A DNA stretch of 64,000 nt from Tupaia tana (taxonomy: Eukaryota; Chordata; Mammalia; Scandentia; Tupaiidae). The notes below the pieces were generated by a model. The model made no database searches and was not told the DNA's origin. It worked only from the letters and a program-made list of their open reading frames with translations. The DNA lies in the NCBI GenBank assembly GCA_026018925.1, contig JAKSZU010000002.1:93816975-93880974 (forward strand), read 5' to 3'. Below, piece by piece: positions 32,786 to 43,215 of the stretch (position 1 is its first letter; every line of letters starts with the position of its first letter). A program made the translations under genes and the position numbers.

Positions 32786-33430
32786 GCCAAACATCCATTA
32801 GCTGATTAATACACTTTTAAAACTGTGGTATGGAATATTATTTAGCACTAAAAAGGAATGAAGTGTTACATGCTACACCACAGATGTACCTTGAAAACAT
32901 GTTATGTAAAAGAAAAGATCCAAAGGCCACATATTATATAATTCCATTTATTTATTTTTTCTTTTAAATTTATTTATTTACATTCATTCATTGTACATCA
33001 TTACAGTATACAAAATGAGATTTTCCATCCAGAATACACTGTATATTGGCTCAGTCAGGATATTACCATACATCTTATCTTCAATAAATAATTTTCCATT
33101 TCGTGTTTCTTATCTTATATATTTTGCTTCCCCCCCTTGCTTCCCCATCTCTCACCCTCTGCCATTCTATTTATATTAAACATCCAAATAGGCAAACCCA
33201 TAGAGATGGAAAATAGATTGGAGGTTGCTTAGGGCTGGGGTGATGGTGGTAGGGATAGAGACTGATGACTTATGGACTCAGGGTTTCTTTTTTTGGGGTG
33301 ATATAAAATATTTGGGGATTACATAGTGATGGTGATTGTACAACTGCAAATATACTAAAATCTACTGAAATTTTTGCTTTAAGGGCAAATTGTATGGTAT
33401 GTGGATTGTATCTCAATTTTCTACCTAGAA
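32786..33430 (+). mobile_element. L1M: L1M-type LINE 3' end, split by a younger L1 tail
   Basis: 'ggtatggaatattatttagc', 'atataattccattta' and, after the insertion, 'caaataggcaaacccataga', 'ggttgcttagggctggggtg' and 'tgtatggtatgtggattgta' form the end of ORF2 and the 3' UTR of an old L1. Confidence 0.75.
32952..33164 (-). mobile_element. L1: L1 3' UTR end inserted into L1M
   Basis: The minus strand reads a 213-bp L1-like 3' end with an A-rich tail. It is flanked by 'ttccatttat' (32942-32951) and 'ttctatttat' (33165-33174), and the older L1M text resumes right after. The insertion is heavily 5'-truncated. Confidence 0.75.
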
Positions 33431-33985
33431 AATTCTTACCTGTCATCATCATTTCCCAACACACATTCCCTGCAAGCTTCCCTCATGAGGTTCAGTGAAT
33501 TCCTGAATGACACTGCATTAGCAAAACAAGTTCTGAAACCCCTATATGTAAATCTCAACTTGGTTTCCATCATTTTATAAACAAAATTTCCTGCTAATTT
33601 TAAGTTTTCAAAAGAAAAATAGCTTTGAATCCCTTTTTCATTTTATTGGCTTTTTGAATAGCATAAAAGAAGTGTTTCACATTTTTTGTTTTTAGAACAA
33701 AGTGGAGTAAAAATGGTAGTAAGAATATGCTGTGCGGTTTCCTCAACATAGCAGAAGATCAAATATGGAACACACCCAAAGTAGGAAAGAAATAATTACT
33801 TAATTAAGTACATTAATGAAAAAGAACTTGCAAATTAAATGTTGCTCTAAAGAAATCTTAAACACTTACTAGAGCATCATACACACTGGTTGAGGAATTG
33901 CCAAGTTTTATATTTTAGTCTTCTAACAACATAAGGGAATGAAAATTGCCAGAAAACAAAAATAATGTAATCTTTATAAAAAAAT

Positions 33986-33986
<1 letters not shown>
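33431..33986. other. Unassigned A+T-rich DNA
   Basis: No repeat or exon is recognised. Confidence 0.5.

Positions 33987-34018
<32 letters not shown>
33987..34018. repeat. (CA)16 microsatellite
   Basis: Uninterrupted CA dinucleotide run. Confidence 0.97.
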
Positions 34019-34019
<1 letters not shown>

Positions 34020-34107
34020 CCAGTGTTATTTTTTTCTTTATTTTTAAATGTTATGCATGTGGCAGTGCCATTAAGTCTAGGTTTTACTTAATTGAATAAT
34101 CATACGA

Positions 34108-34560
34108 AGCAAGGTGGTGGTTTAGAGCACAAGCTCTAGAGTCAGACTCTCTGATTCAAATCCTGATTCCCCTATTTATGCCCTTGAGAAAGTTTCTTAC
34201 CCTCTCTAGCCCTCAATGTCTCCATCTGTAAAATGAGGATAATTACTTAGGGTGGTGAGAATTCTGTGAAAGTGCTTAGTGGGGCTAGAGGGTAGTACAA
34301 CAGTGAAACATGACACCACAAGGGAGAACTCTGTGGAAAAGCTCCCATTCATCTCTGGAGACCTCCCTGAATACACAAGGCATGCATGTGCCCGTGACCC
34401 GGGGCTGCCTGAAGGCTGGGGGTGGGCCATGAGATGGTTGGGGTTTCGGGTACGGTCTTTCTCTCTCTTTCTCTTACTCATAGAAGAAATTAATGAATAT
34501 TTTAAAAGGTGCTTAATGATCCTGGGTACATGGCTAACTGAAAGTATTATTATTATCATC
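34108..34560 (+). mobile_element. MIR: MIR, split by a family B SINE
   Basis: The left part is a clear MIR ('agcacaagctctagagtcag', 'ctccatctgtaaaatgagga'). After the SINE its 3' end continues ('gtattattattatcatc'). This gives a relative date: family B is younger than MIR. Confidence 0.8.
34282..34508 (+). mobile_element. tRNA-derived SINE, family B
   Basis: 'gggctagagggtagtacaac' head, body 'gggtgggccatgagatggtt', CT tract and 'agaagaaattaatgaat' end. It is flanked by 'agtgcttagtg' (34271-34281) and 'ggtgcttaatg' (34509-34519). Confidence 0.8.
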
Positions 34561-34582
34561 TTTTTAAATGTTCCCTTTTTAA

Positions 34583-34815
34583 AAAAGTTATTTATTTATT
34601 AATTTTGTGAGAGAGAGAGAAAGACAAGTACCCTTGACAGGATCTCGCCACACGGTGTTCTTTGCCCCCAGTCTTCCAGCCAGCCAGGGTCACAGGCATA
34701 TGTTGGCATGTTTGGTGTGGTCCAGATACCCTGGGATCTGAACCGGGGCCCTTTCCATGTGGTTCCACTATTTCGCAGTGGTCCTACTACCTGTGCTACT
34801 GTGGCTGGGCATACA
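34583..34815 (-). mobile_element. tRNA-derived SINE, family B
   Basis: Minus-strand copy: 'ttatttatttattaattttg' tail, 'gacaggatctcgccacac' body, and a head region with 'gggatctgaaccggggccc'. It lies tail-to-tail with the plus-strand copy at 34282, about 75 bp apart. Confidence 0.8.
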
Positions 34816-35496
34816 TGGCCTTCTATAGGATTATTTCTTATTCCAGTGGCACTTCTCATAAAGCCTTGGGATTTCAGCTAGAAGATCAGGTCACAAACCA
34901 ATTCAGCTCTACGATGAGCACTTTTCATCTGTTTTTCTCAAAATATTTAAATTGTAATTCCAAGAAACCATTCATCCCTTTTGCTAACAGACTTCTAACC
35001 ACAATTTCATAAAATATCTTTTTTTTCCATAAACAAAGCCAAACATAATATCTTGTTTATCTGATTATAAGCAGAATAGCTGCTCTCTGAGTACTGCCAT
35101 ATCACAGAAAATAAAGGCAGTAATTACTAACAACCTGAGGGAAAAAATCACCTAAAAAAGGCATGTGGTATCAAAAAAATGGAAAGAGGCAGATAAGCTA
35201 CTCATTAGACTTTGGGCGTTGCTAATTTGATTTCCAGTTCGGCAGTGTTACATCTATTCTATGAGTAACTGCTATATACTCACTATGTTTTGGACATGGT
35301 AGGTGCCCAGAATATATTTTTCATTCAATTAAATTACTTAATATGGTACTAGGTACCACAGACACAAATGAAGTCTAAATCTTACCTTACATAAATCTTA
35401 AACTCTTATCCTGAGGCATATGTGGTTTAGAAATGTTCATGGTATGGCAAACAGTAATGGCAATCATTATTCAAGACTCCCTGGAAAAATAACTTT
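34816..35496. other. Unassigned DNA, possible MIR/L2 trace
   Basis: 35255-35330 ('actcactatgttttggacat') could be a degraded MIR or L2 end. Otherwise nothing is recognised. Confidence 0.35.
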
Positions 35497-35529
35497 TTTC
35501 TTTCTTACTTTCTTTTTTCTTTCTTTCTT

Positions 35530-35577
<48 letters not shown>

Positions 35578-35803
35578 CATAGAGCATGTGTGTTCACCAG
35601 AGAAAGACAGTGAGAGGGAAAGTGAGAAATCACCCTTCAGGGTAATGGTCATGTTGCAATCCCTTCTCCATTCTCCTCTTGGGATTTGGGGCACTCATAC
35701 ACACACATCCAGTGCAGTTTTCAAGCTGTCAGGTCTGGGACTCGAACTGTGGTTGGCCATGTGGGAGTTCAGCGCCTCAACCACTATGCCACCTGCTGGC
35801 CCC
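35497..35803 (-). mobile_element. tRNA-derived SINE, A-old, with a 44-T tail
   Basis: Minus-strand copy whose tail contains 44 consecutive T at 35532-35575 preceded by (CTTT)n. The body has 'gatttggggcactcatac' and the head ends 'gccacctgctggcccc'. The 137-codon frame through the T-run encodes poly-F and is not a gene. Confidence 0.88.
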
Positions 35804-36008
35804 TATAGTCTTTCTAAGATTTGGAAAGTCTGAAATGCATACTCCAGAAACTCATTTCAAACATGAAACAAATATCAATCTTCTTTTTATACTTACTATA
35901 CAATGGAAACACACAGCCCCTCATATATTATCACTGAACACTTTATGACTCAGTAAAATTGATTTTATGAGAGAATGAAGTACTTTATAAAGGGGCTTTA
36001 TTCAATTA

Positions 36009-36087
36009 TTAGGTCATTGGGAAAGTCATGACACATTTTGCATAGAAAAACACAGAAAAATAAATAATGACTTTCCTGATAACTTAA
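36009..36087. mobile_element. Mariner-type MITE, copy 4
   Basis: Starts 'ttaggtcattgggaaagtca' after a TA. The right terminus, read on the minus strand, is 'ttaagttatcaggaaagtca'. The central 'gcatagaaaaacacagaaaa' matches copy 1. The right TA is decayed. Confidence 0.75.
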
Positions 36088-37222
36088 GACTCTGTGACAA
36101 ATAAAAACAATATTTAAACAATCCAGAAAAAAAGAGAGAGACAAAATTTCCCATTTGGGCTGGGGGTGCATTACATTCCCACACACCTCTCGTATTTCTA
36201 GGTCACGTGCAAAGAGGTATTTTTGTGCTCATGGAGTACTAAATAGGATGTGCAGTAGATCAAGGCAGGTTAGTTACCTCCCATGAGTAACCTAAAAAGT
36301 TGAAAGGTCTTTAGTAGAGTTAATAAAGTTATACCCTATAATATGATAGTAGCTTTAAAGATGCAATGCTTTGAATTTACTTAAACAGTTACATAGAAAC
36401 ACAGCACAATTTCAAACTCAATGTGAGACTCAGACTGGATATATGTTAAAGATAAAGGAAAAGGCTATCCTACTAAACTAGGTTAAAATGTCCAATAATT
36501 TACACCCTCAATGCTTCAATGGATCAATTTTTCTAATCCCCTGCTTCCATTTCATTCACTTGAGAATCCTTCTAAAAATGAATAGTAAAAGGCTACAGAG
36601 ATAAAACCCTAAGGCTTAGTTTAAAAGAACCTATAGTGAAATTAAGGAGATGAATTCCATAAGTCAGGGTCTGAGAGTCATTCTGAAAAACTCTGACACA
36701 TACCTTCAGCAAGCCGGTATGAGAAGCATGCCAAGAAACTTCACAGTTATCTCACTGGCAATTCTCACTACTGTCCACTCACTCATTCTTAACCACTGAT
36801 AGTCTTAGACGGCTGCTATTGTCTCTTCCACAGGCAAGACTGCAAGACAAAGTGGAGCTCACGCCAGGGCCAGAACTGGAAATTGAAATCAGTGGCCCAT
36901 AGACAAAGACTGGCTTTCCACAATAGAATTCAAAAGCACAGTGTTTTAATTTAAATATTACTTCAATTTCAAGATAAATTAATGTAAGTTAGACCCTTTC
37001 CTCCATTCTCCCTGGGAATTAAATTTTCATTTATAATAGATGATAATCTTATAATTTCTTGGAAAATCCTTGGAAAGTATTATTAATTATTACTGATCAT
37101 TTAACAATAGGACATGACTAAGCTTTATGTGTCCCTAAGAATGTTTTAGATACTCAATTTTGAAAATCAAGTGGTCCCAGTTACTAATATATAATGTCTT
37201 CAGGGAGATAGGAATAGCAAGG
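36088..37222. other. Unassigned DNA with a possible MIR
   Basis: 36745-36880 may be an antisense MIR ('ctgctattgtctcttccaca' and 'gccagggccagaactgg'). The remainder is unassigned. Confidence 0.35.
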
Positions 37223-37254
37223 TGTTGTTTGTTTGTTTGTTTGTTTGTTTTGTT
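37223..37254. repeat. (TTTG)n tract
   Basis: About seven TTTG/GTTT units just left of a minus-strand SINE; probably part of an A-rich tail read in antisense. Confidence 0.9.
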
Positions 37255-37289
37255 TGCCTCACAAAGACCCGCCGAAGAAACAATAACTA

Positions 37290-37533
37290 CAGATTTACTT
37301 ATTTATTTATCAAATGATAGTGCATGCATGAGAGGAAAAGTGAGAGCACCCTGATAGGATCTTGTCACACCACGATCCCTGACTTCCACGCTCCAGCTCC
37401 TCAGAGTTTTGGGTGCCTGTCCTCATGCATGGCAGATTTTCAGGTCAACCTGGGGACCTGAACCTGCAGTTGGTGATGTGGCTCCCAAGTTACTGCAATC
37501 CAGTACACTTAGGACTGTGTCACGTTGGCCAGG
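37290..37533 (-). mobile_element. tRNA-derived SINE, family B or old A
   Basis: 'gagaggaaaagtgagagcac', 'ataggatcttgtcacaccac' and 'gacctgaacctgcagttgg' show a minus-strand copy. The 'gatcttgtcacacca' body favours family B. Confidence 0.65.
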
Positions 37534-37565
37534 TCATCTACAGGACTTTTTAAAGACTACATTAA

Positions 37566-37828
37566 TGGGACCAGCAGATGGCATAATGGTTACCTTGCTT
37601 TACTCCCATGTAGTTGACCATGGTTCAAGAATCAGACCCAAGGGCTTAAAACTCACACTGTGTGTATGTGCATGTGTGCCAGAGATACTGAGAGGAGAAT
37701 GGAGGAGAAGGGATTGTGGTGTGGCCATCCCTCTGGGGGGTGAGTTCCTGCTTTCTGTCTTCCTGAATTGTCTTTCTCCCAAGTGCTCAAACCATGAGCA
37801 AAAAATCTCTCTCTAATTTAAAAAAAGG
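37566..37828 (+). mobile_element. tRNA-derived SINE, A-young/intermediate
   Basis: 'gggaccagcagatggcataa' head, 'atggttcaagaatcag' B-box region, and complete body with the G6 hairpin. It is flanked by identical 'aaagactacattaa' at 37552-37565 and 37829-37842. Near the 3' end the usual right arm is replaced by unrelated bases ('cccaagtgctcaaaccatga'). Confidence 0.9.
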
Positions 37829-37924
37829 AAAGACTACATTAAAAATGTCTTACGTAATGAAAACCTAAAGTGAAACTTAGCAAGGAACTTTTAACAAAAT
37901 GGTCTTTTTTTGGGGGAAGAGTTC

Positions 37925-38265
37925 TAGAATTTTTATTTTATTATTTTTTAATTCAAGTATTTATTTATTTATACATTCAATCACTGAATATCATTACAAC
38001 TTGAAAAATGAGTTTTCTCAGCATTAATACACTGTATATTAGTCCAGTTAGAGATATTATCATACACATTATCATCAACAGCTAAACCATTTTCGTGTCT
38101 CTTAAATGTTTTGCTTCTTTTTTTCCGTTTAATTCTTTTCCTCTCACCCTCCCCCATTTTCAGCACTGTCTCTAGTACCCACAATTGTTCTCCGTGCTTT
38201 TAAATCTTCTATCTTAACTATATCGAGATATCTACTAGCATCTACACAGTCATGCTCACATACAT
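37925..38265 (-). mobile_element. L1: L1 3' UTR end, 5'-truncated
   Basis: The minus strand has a G-rich tract ('gggggagggtgagagg'), then 'gataatgtgtatgataatat' and an A-rich end. It is the longest of the related L1 tails in this window and serves as a reference for them. Confidence 0.65.
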
Positions 38266-38508
38266 TTAGTCACTGGATAATAAAACATACAAAGCTATTT
38301 CATGAAGTGAGGGAGCAAAATTAGTTATCATGCAGCCTTATCAAAAGACAATTTTCCACACTTAACTCCCAAGTTTTTAAAGAATCTCCATTTAGCACCT
38401 ATTGAATCCATTCTCTAATCTGTCTAATTAAGAAATTTAATTATTATCAGGGCTTTGGGAAAGTGAAAAATAATTTAACCTAAAAAAAAAAAAAAATACA
38501 ACACTCAG

Positions 38509-38757
38509 AGCCAGCAGGTGGCGTGGAGATTAAGGCACTGGACTTCCACATGGCCACCTGTGGTTCGAGTCTTTGACCTTGAAAATCATGCCGGATGTAT
38601 GTGCAAGCATGTGTGTTCAAAACCCCAGGAGGATGGAGGAGAAGGGATTGCGGCATTGCCTTTCCCACTAGGAGGGGCACTTTCTCACTTTCCCTCTCTC
38701 TGTCTCTCTTTGGTGAGCACGTGCACTCCATGGCAAAAACCTGAAAAATAAATGAAA
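38509..38757 (+). mobile_element. tRNA-derived SINE, A-old
   Basis: 'gagccagcaggtggcgtgg' head, 'tgtggttcgagtctttg' B-box-like motif, shortened body and 'ccatggcaaaaacctgaaaa' end. The tail runs into A-rich DNA before the TAGA repeat. Confidence 0.88.
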
Positions 38758-38803
38758 AGACACTGGATGATATGGAGATAGACAAATAAACAGACACAGA
38801 TAG

Positions 38804-38834
<31 letters not shown>
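38804..38834. repeat. (TAGA)n microsatellite
   Basis: About eight TAGA units, with imperfect units on both sides. Confidence 0.95.
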
Positions 38835-38835
<1 letters not shown>

Positions 38836-38850
38836 AATAGATAGAAAATA

Positions 38851-39865
38851 GACAAGTTTTTTTTTCTCTGTTTTTCAAAAGTTTCTATATTAACACATTA
38901 TTCACTGTATAGTTTCAATTTTTAAGTCTTTAAGGATAGAAATGTATAAGATACTGTTTCGTTAGAATAAAGTAATGTTTCAATGTTTTTGGTATAACAT
39001 ATTGTACCCAGACTGGCTGAAATTCTAGAAATAAAAATCTGATTCATGTTAACCTCTTCACGCAGCAGAAGGAGAACTTCTGGTTATAGAACATTTGGGT
39101 TTATTTAATCTGAATAAAACTGCTTTGTCACTGCTACTGCAGCCTAGAAAATAATTTCCTGGTCAGACTTCTACATTATTGCACCAAAGTAAAAGTTATC
39201 AGAGGGAGAAAGGTCTGGACATGGTGATTAACCAGATAACTAACTTTCAAGGCAGAAGATAAAAGAGAACAATGACAATTTCTAGAGTTTCGATGAACAG
39301 TAGGTTGTGCTCTTTACTAAAGCTACAGTAGTCTCATTCCGAGTGCTCCTTCCTCATCTTGACCTCTCCTCAACTCCCTGTACTCCACTGGTACCCCCAC
39401 TGCTGTCTGAATCCCTCCCCTCCAGTTTCCTTTTCTTCCTCCCTTCCCACCTGTACCTTGTTTTCTCTCTCATCTCAGTCACTTTAAATGAGCACATCCT
39501 TGGAAAGAGTTGTAATTTATTATTTGCTCATCTCATTAAATAAAATGGTTCCCAAATAAAAATAAAATTTGGATACTTTATTTTTCAAAGAAGGAAATAT
39601 ATTTGAAGAACTGTGAATTTGGGGATTGGCTTTCCTGTTGCTTCTTTTTCTGTAGGTAAAACAATCATTCCCTGGAAAATAAGAAGCTTCATACACTATT
39701 GCAGAACTCTAGATCTGAATAGAAGAACAGAGCACAGGCTGAAAAGGAGCAGTCGGTCTCTGCTGTCTGAGTCGCTGACTCTAGGCAAGGCTGGAAGTTG
39801 ACCATCTTCAAACAAGGGGACAGCTGTCATGGAAGCCATTCTACTTTGCAGTGACTTTTGCTATT
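38851..39865. other. Unassigned DNA
   Basis: About 1 kb without a recognised element. The frame at 39307-39543 is Ser/Leu/Pro-rich through a CT-rich stretch and has no domain pattern. Confidence 0.45.
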
Positions 39866-39878
39866 GGAAAACTATTTT

Positions 39879-40137
39879 TTTTTTGAGAGGTTTTTGCTAT
39901 AGGGCACGTGCATGCTAGTCAGACAAACAGAGAGAGACAGAGAGACAGAAAGCGAGAAATCACCCCCCTGGGGGAAAGCCCACACCGCAATCCCTTCTCC
40001 TCCATTCTCCTCTCAGGATCTTGGGCACAGACACACACGCGTCCTGTGTGAGTTTAAGCCACTGGGTCCAGGACTCGAACCGCGGTCGACTATGTGGGAG
40101 TCCAACGACATAGCCATTACGCTAACTGCTGGTCCCC
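39879..40137 (-). mobile_element. tRNA-derived SINE, A-young
   Basis: Minus-strand complete copy with intact 'actcgaaccgcggtcgac' and a head ending 'gctaactgctggtcccc'. It is flanked by identical 'ggaaaactatttt' at 39866-39878 and 40138-40150. Confidence 0.95.
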
Positions 40138-40221
40138 GGAAAACTATTTTATTTGCCTAAATAACTCATGCTGAACTTCTCTATTTTGCTCATCATTATT
40201 CACTCTCTCAAATTATTTTCA

Positions 40222-40447
40222 CATGGTTAAAGACAATTACGTTTGAAAGTTGCTGTTCAGCTAATTTGCCCATCCTTTAATAGGGTTGGTCATTTTTATT
40301 TGGGTAAGCTGCTTGAGTTCCCTGTAAATTCTGGTTATTATTTCCTTATCTGAGGCATAGATTGCAAATTTATTCTCACATTCTGAGGGTTGCTGATTCA
40401 TTCTAATTATTGTCTCTTTTGCTATGCAGAAGCTTCTCAACCTGATG
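40222..40447 (-). mobile_element. L1: L1 ORF2 fragment
   Basis: The antisense text 'gcttgagttccctgtaaatt', 'cttatctgaggcatagattg' and 'tttgctatgcagaagcttct' matches the well-known antisense of L1 ORF2 near its 3' end. No open frame remains. Confidence 0.75.
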
Positions 40448-40452
40448 AATGT

Positions 40453-40453
<1 letters not shown>

Positions 40454-40498
<45 letters not shown>
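40454..40498. repeat. (GATA)n microsatellite
   Basis: About eleven GATA units directly at the end of the L1 fragment. Confidence 0.97.
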
Positions 40499-40499
<1 letters not shown>

Positions 40500-40724
40500 A
40501 AGATGATTACTGGGTTCTCTCTCATGTATAATCACAAGTCATTTAATCTCTGCATAAGTGCTTATTTATCATCTATATTACCTTTTTACTATGACATTGA
40601 TATTGCTAGACTTTTATTATCACCTTAAATTATGAAATTTGAAAGTGATAAATATTAGAAACTAACCATTTGTTTAGTAACAGAATAATTAGCAAAATAA
40701 AAGTAATGCTTTATAAAATCCTTT

Positions 40725-40905
40725 CTTGGGCATGACGTCGGCTGATGCTGAAAACTATAAGGTAGGTATGAGAGGAGATAAAGCCCTCATTTTCCTCATA
40801 TAAAGTAATTAAAGCTGAAGGAGGTTATCACATTCTGAAGAACATATAGCTAGAAAGTATCAAAGACCAAACTAGAACCTGAGAATTCTGACACCAAAAC
40901 TTTTA
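40725..40905 (-). mobile_element. MIR: MIR fragment
   Basis: 'aaggtaggtatgagaggaga', 'cattttcctcatataaagt' and 'acatatagctagaaagtatc' follow MIR in antisense. Confidence 0.6.
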
Positions 40906-40997
40906 TACTTCTATTTTTAAAAATACTAGGTTAGCTACTCATGTCTATGATATAATCCTAGTTGGTCTTTTTTTTTTCTGCTAAAAAATATGTTAGT

Positions 40998-41230
40998 GGA
41001 CCATCAGATGGTATAGAGGTTAAGGTGTTGGGTTCTGCATGGCCAACTTGTAGCTCAAGTCCCGAACCTGGTGGCTTGAAAGTCACCCTGGGTGCATGTG
41101 TGCATGCTCAAAATCCCAAAAGGAAATGGGAGGAGAAGGGACTGAAGCATGGCCATCCCCCTTCCCCACCCCAGGGAGTGATTTCTCACTTTCTCTCTCT
41201 CTGATGAGTACATGTGCCCTATAGCAAAAA

Positions 41231-41275
<45 letters not shown>
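40998..41275 (+). mobile_element. tRNA-derived SINE, A-old, with AAAT tail
   Basis: 'ggaccatcagatggtataga' head, body, and 'gccctatagcaaaaataaat' leading into (AAAT)n up to about 41279. The duplication 'atgttagt' flanks it (40990-40997 and about 41278-41285). Confidence 0.88.
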
Positions 41276-41277
<2 letters not shown>

Positions 41278-41321
41278 ATGTTAGTAGATATATGGACACA
41301 TACACATTTTCTGGTGATGTA

Positions 41322-41955
41322 CCAGTCCCCTCTTACAGTTGACTTTGCTCTCTAGTGTTTCAGTTACTTGTAGTCAAATGTGGACTGAAAACGTTAAATA
41401 AAATATTACAAAATAAACAATTCATAACTTTTAAACTGCACATTGTTCTGAGTGATATGCTGATGTCCTGCTCTGTCCTTCCCTGGATATGAGTTATCCT
41501 TTGGTCCTGCATATCCACACTGCATTCGCTGCTTGCCCGTAAGTCACTTAGTATCTGTCTCAGTTACCATATTGACTATGGTGGTATCTCAGTGCTGGTG
41601 TTCAAATGACTTACGTTATGTCATAATAGTCCCAAAGAGTACTGATGCTGGTGATTCAAATATGCCAAAGAGAAGTCATAAAGTGCTTCCCTTAAGTGAA
41701 AAGATGAAGGTTCTTGACTTAATAAGGAAAGAAAAATATATGGTAAGTTTACTATGATATGCAGTAAGAAATCTATTTGAAATTGTAAAGAAAGAAAAAG
41801 AAATGTATTCTAGCTTTGCTGCTGTACCTGACTTCATCATATATATGTATATATGGGGGGAACATACTATATATGAGATTTGGTACTATTTATACTTTTA
41901 GGCATCCATTGGGGGTCTTGGGATGCATACCCCAGGGATGAGGGGGAGACTACTG
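41322..41955 (+). mobile_element. Tigger1: Tigger1 DNA transposon, internally deleted
   Basis: Both ends are present inside TA duplications (41320-41321, 41956-41957): 'ccagtcccctctta' left and 'gagggggagactactg' right. The left 5' UTR is followed by the start of the pogo-type transposase; 41640-41740 translates to NMPKRSHKVLPLSEKMKVLD, part of its CENP-B-like helix-turn-helix. The rest of the transposase is deleted and the right about 110 bp joins directly. At 634 bp against about 2.4 kb for the full element, it is not functional. Confidence 0.9.
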
Positions 41956-41957
41956 TA

Positions 41958-42091
41958 TATGTATTAAGTGAATTCAGAAAGTGTGTGAAAAATACGTATT
42001 ATAAAAATACTTCACAGATTTCTAATTTTTTTACAGCAAAATAAGCTCATAATTTTAATTTCTAGTTTTCTGTGAGGTTTTTGAGATACTC

Positions 42092-42128
<37 letters not shown>

Positions 42129-42828
42129 TGTCTATACTGGGACGTTGTTACATAATATAAAATTATCTTAACATAAGCACCATATAGCACCATAGTCAGT
42201 CTGATCAGCTGGATAAGCTGCATAAAGAGATAATTTACATTCAGACTGTTCAGAGCAATACACACACACACACATACACGCACATATATATGTCACCACA
42301 AACATAAACTGCAAGAATTTGCATGTCTGTGTACTCTGCCTGCATAGACTAGGTTGCAAGGAGGCCTGTAGTCATGGTTACTTTTTGATAATCCTAATAT
42401 ATATAATACTGTATTACGTGTGAAAGTGAAATTACTAGATTGTATAAAATTGATGCTATTTCTTGAATAAATAATATCAGAAAATTTAAACCCAAGAGGC
42501 AGCACAATTTTAAAGTAATGAATAAAAATATATTTACTGTCACTATCTTGTCTCTCTACAAAACAAGATCCAAGTAAAAAACACAAAAGTAAGTGGTTTG
42601 GGATAAGTTCATAAAAACCTGAGTATTTCTAATTACTGAGACATTCTCTAAATGCTGGAAATACAACTATGAGAAATCCTTTTGGCTATTCTGAAAATAA
42701 GAATATCTAAGCCTTCCACACATGCCTGTAAGCCCTCGCTGCTGACTCCCCGTGAAACTCCTCAATGTCCCATTCCTTTTTCTCTCAGCAAGTGATTCAC
42801 TCATCTTTCCAAAGTAAAGGAATTGTAC
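41958..42828. other. Unassigned DNA with inverted TG and CA microsatellites
   Basis: A (TG)n run at 42093-42127 and a (CA)n run at about 42261-42274 face each other across about 130 bp. No element or exon is recognised; frames on the minus strand encode VCVC-type repeats. Confidence 0.5.
42093..42127. repeat. (TG)17 microsatellite
   Basis: Uninterrupted TG dinucleotide run followed by 'ctgtctatactgggacg'. Confidence 0.97.
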
Positions 42829-43215
42829 TGTTATAGATTCAATGGATTCAATGTTTGTGTTCTCCCAAATTGTACATTGAATCCCTAATTCCTAAAATGA
42901 TTCTATTCTGAGATAGGGTTTCTATGAAGGTAATTAAGGTTAAACAAGGTCACAAAGGTGGGACTCTGATCCCATATGATTTATGTTCTTATAAGAGACA
43001 TGAGAGGACACACACTCACCCTGCCATGTTGAATACACAGTGAGAAGGTAACTGTCTACAAGACAGGAAGAAAGCCTGGAGCCAGCATGGCCAGCACCTT
43101 AATCTAGAACTTCTAGCTTCCAGAACTGTGATAAAATAAACTCATTATTTAAACCACTAATTATATATTTTTAAAACCACTTTGGAATTTTGTTATGGCA
43201 ATCTGAACTAAGATA
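42829..43215 (+). mobile_element. MLT1: 5' LTR of a MaLR (MLT1/MST-type) element
   Basis: 'tgttatagattcaatgg' start, 'tgttcttataagagacatga', 'tctagcttccagaactgtga' and 'gttatggcaatctgaacta' end follow the MaLR LTR. The paired LTR is at 44185-44558, same orientation. The bases before it ('tgtac') partly match those after the 3' LTR ('tccac'). Confidence 0.8.

Noticed and set aside
35420..35833. 137-codon open frame
   Set aside because: It runs through the 44-T tract (poly-Phe) and an A-old SINE.
38480..38878. 132-codon minus-strand frame
   Set aside because: It is composed of the TAGA microsatellite (YLSI repeats) and an A-old SINE.
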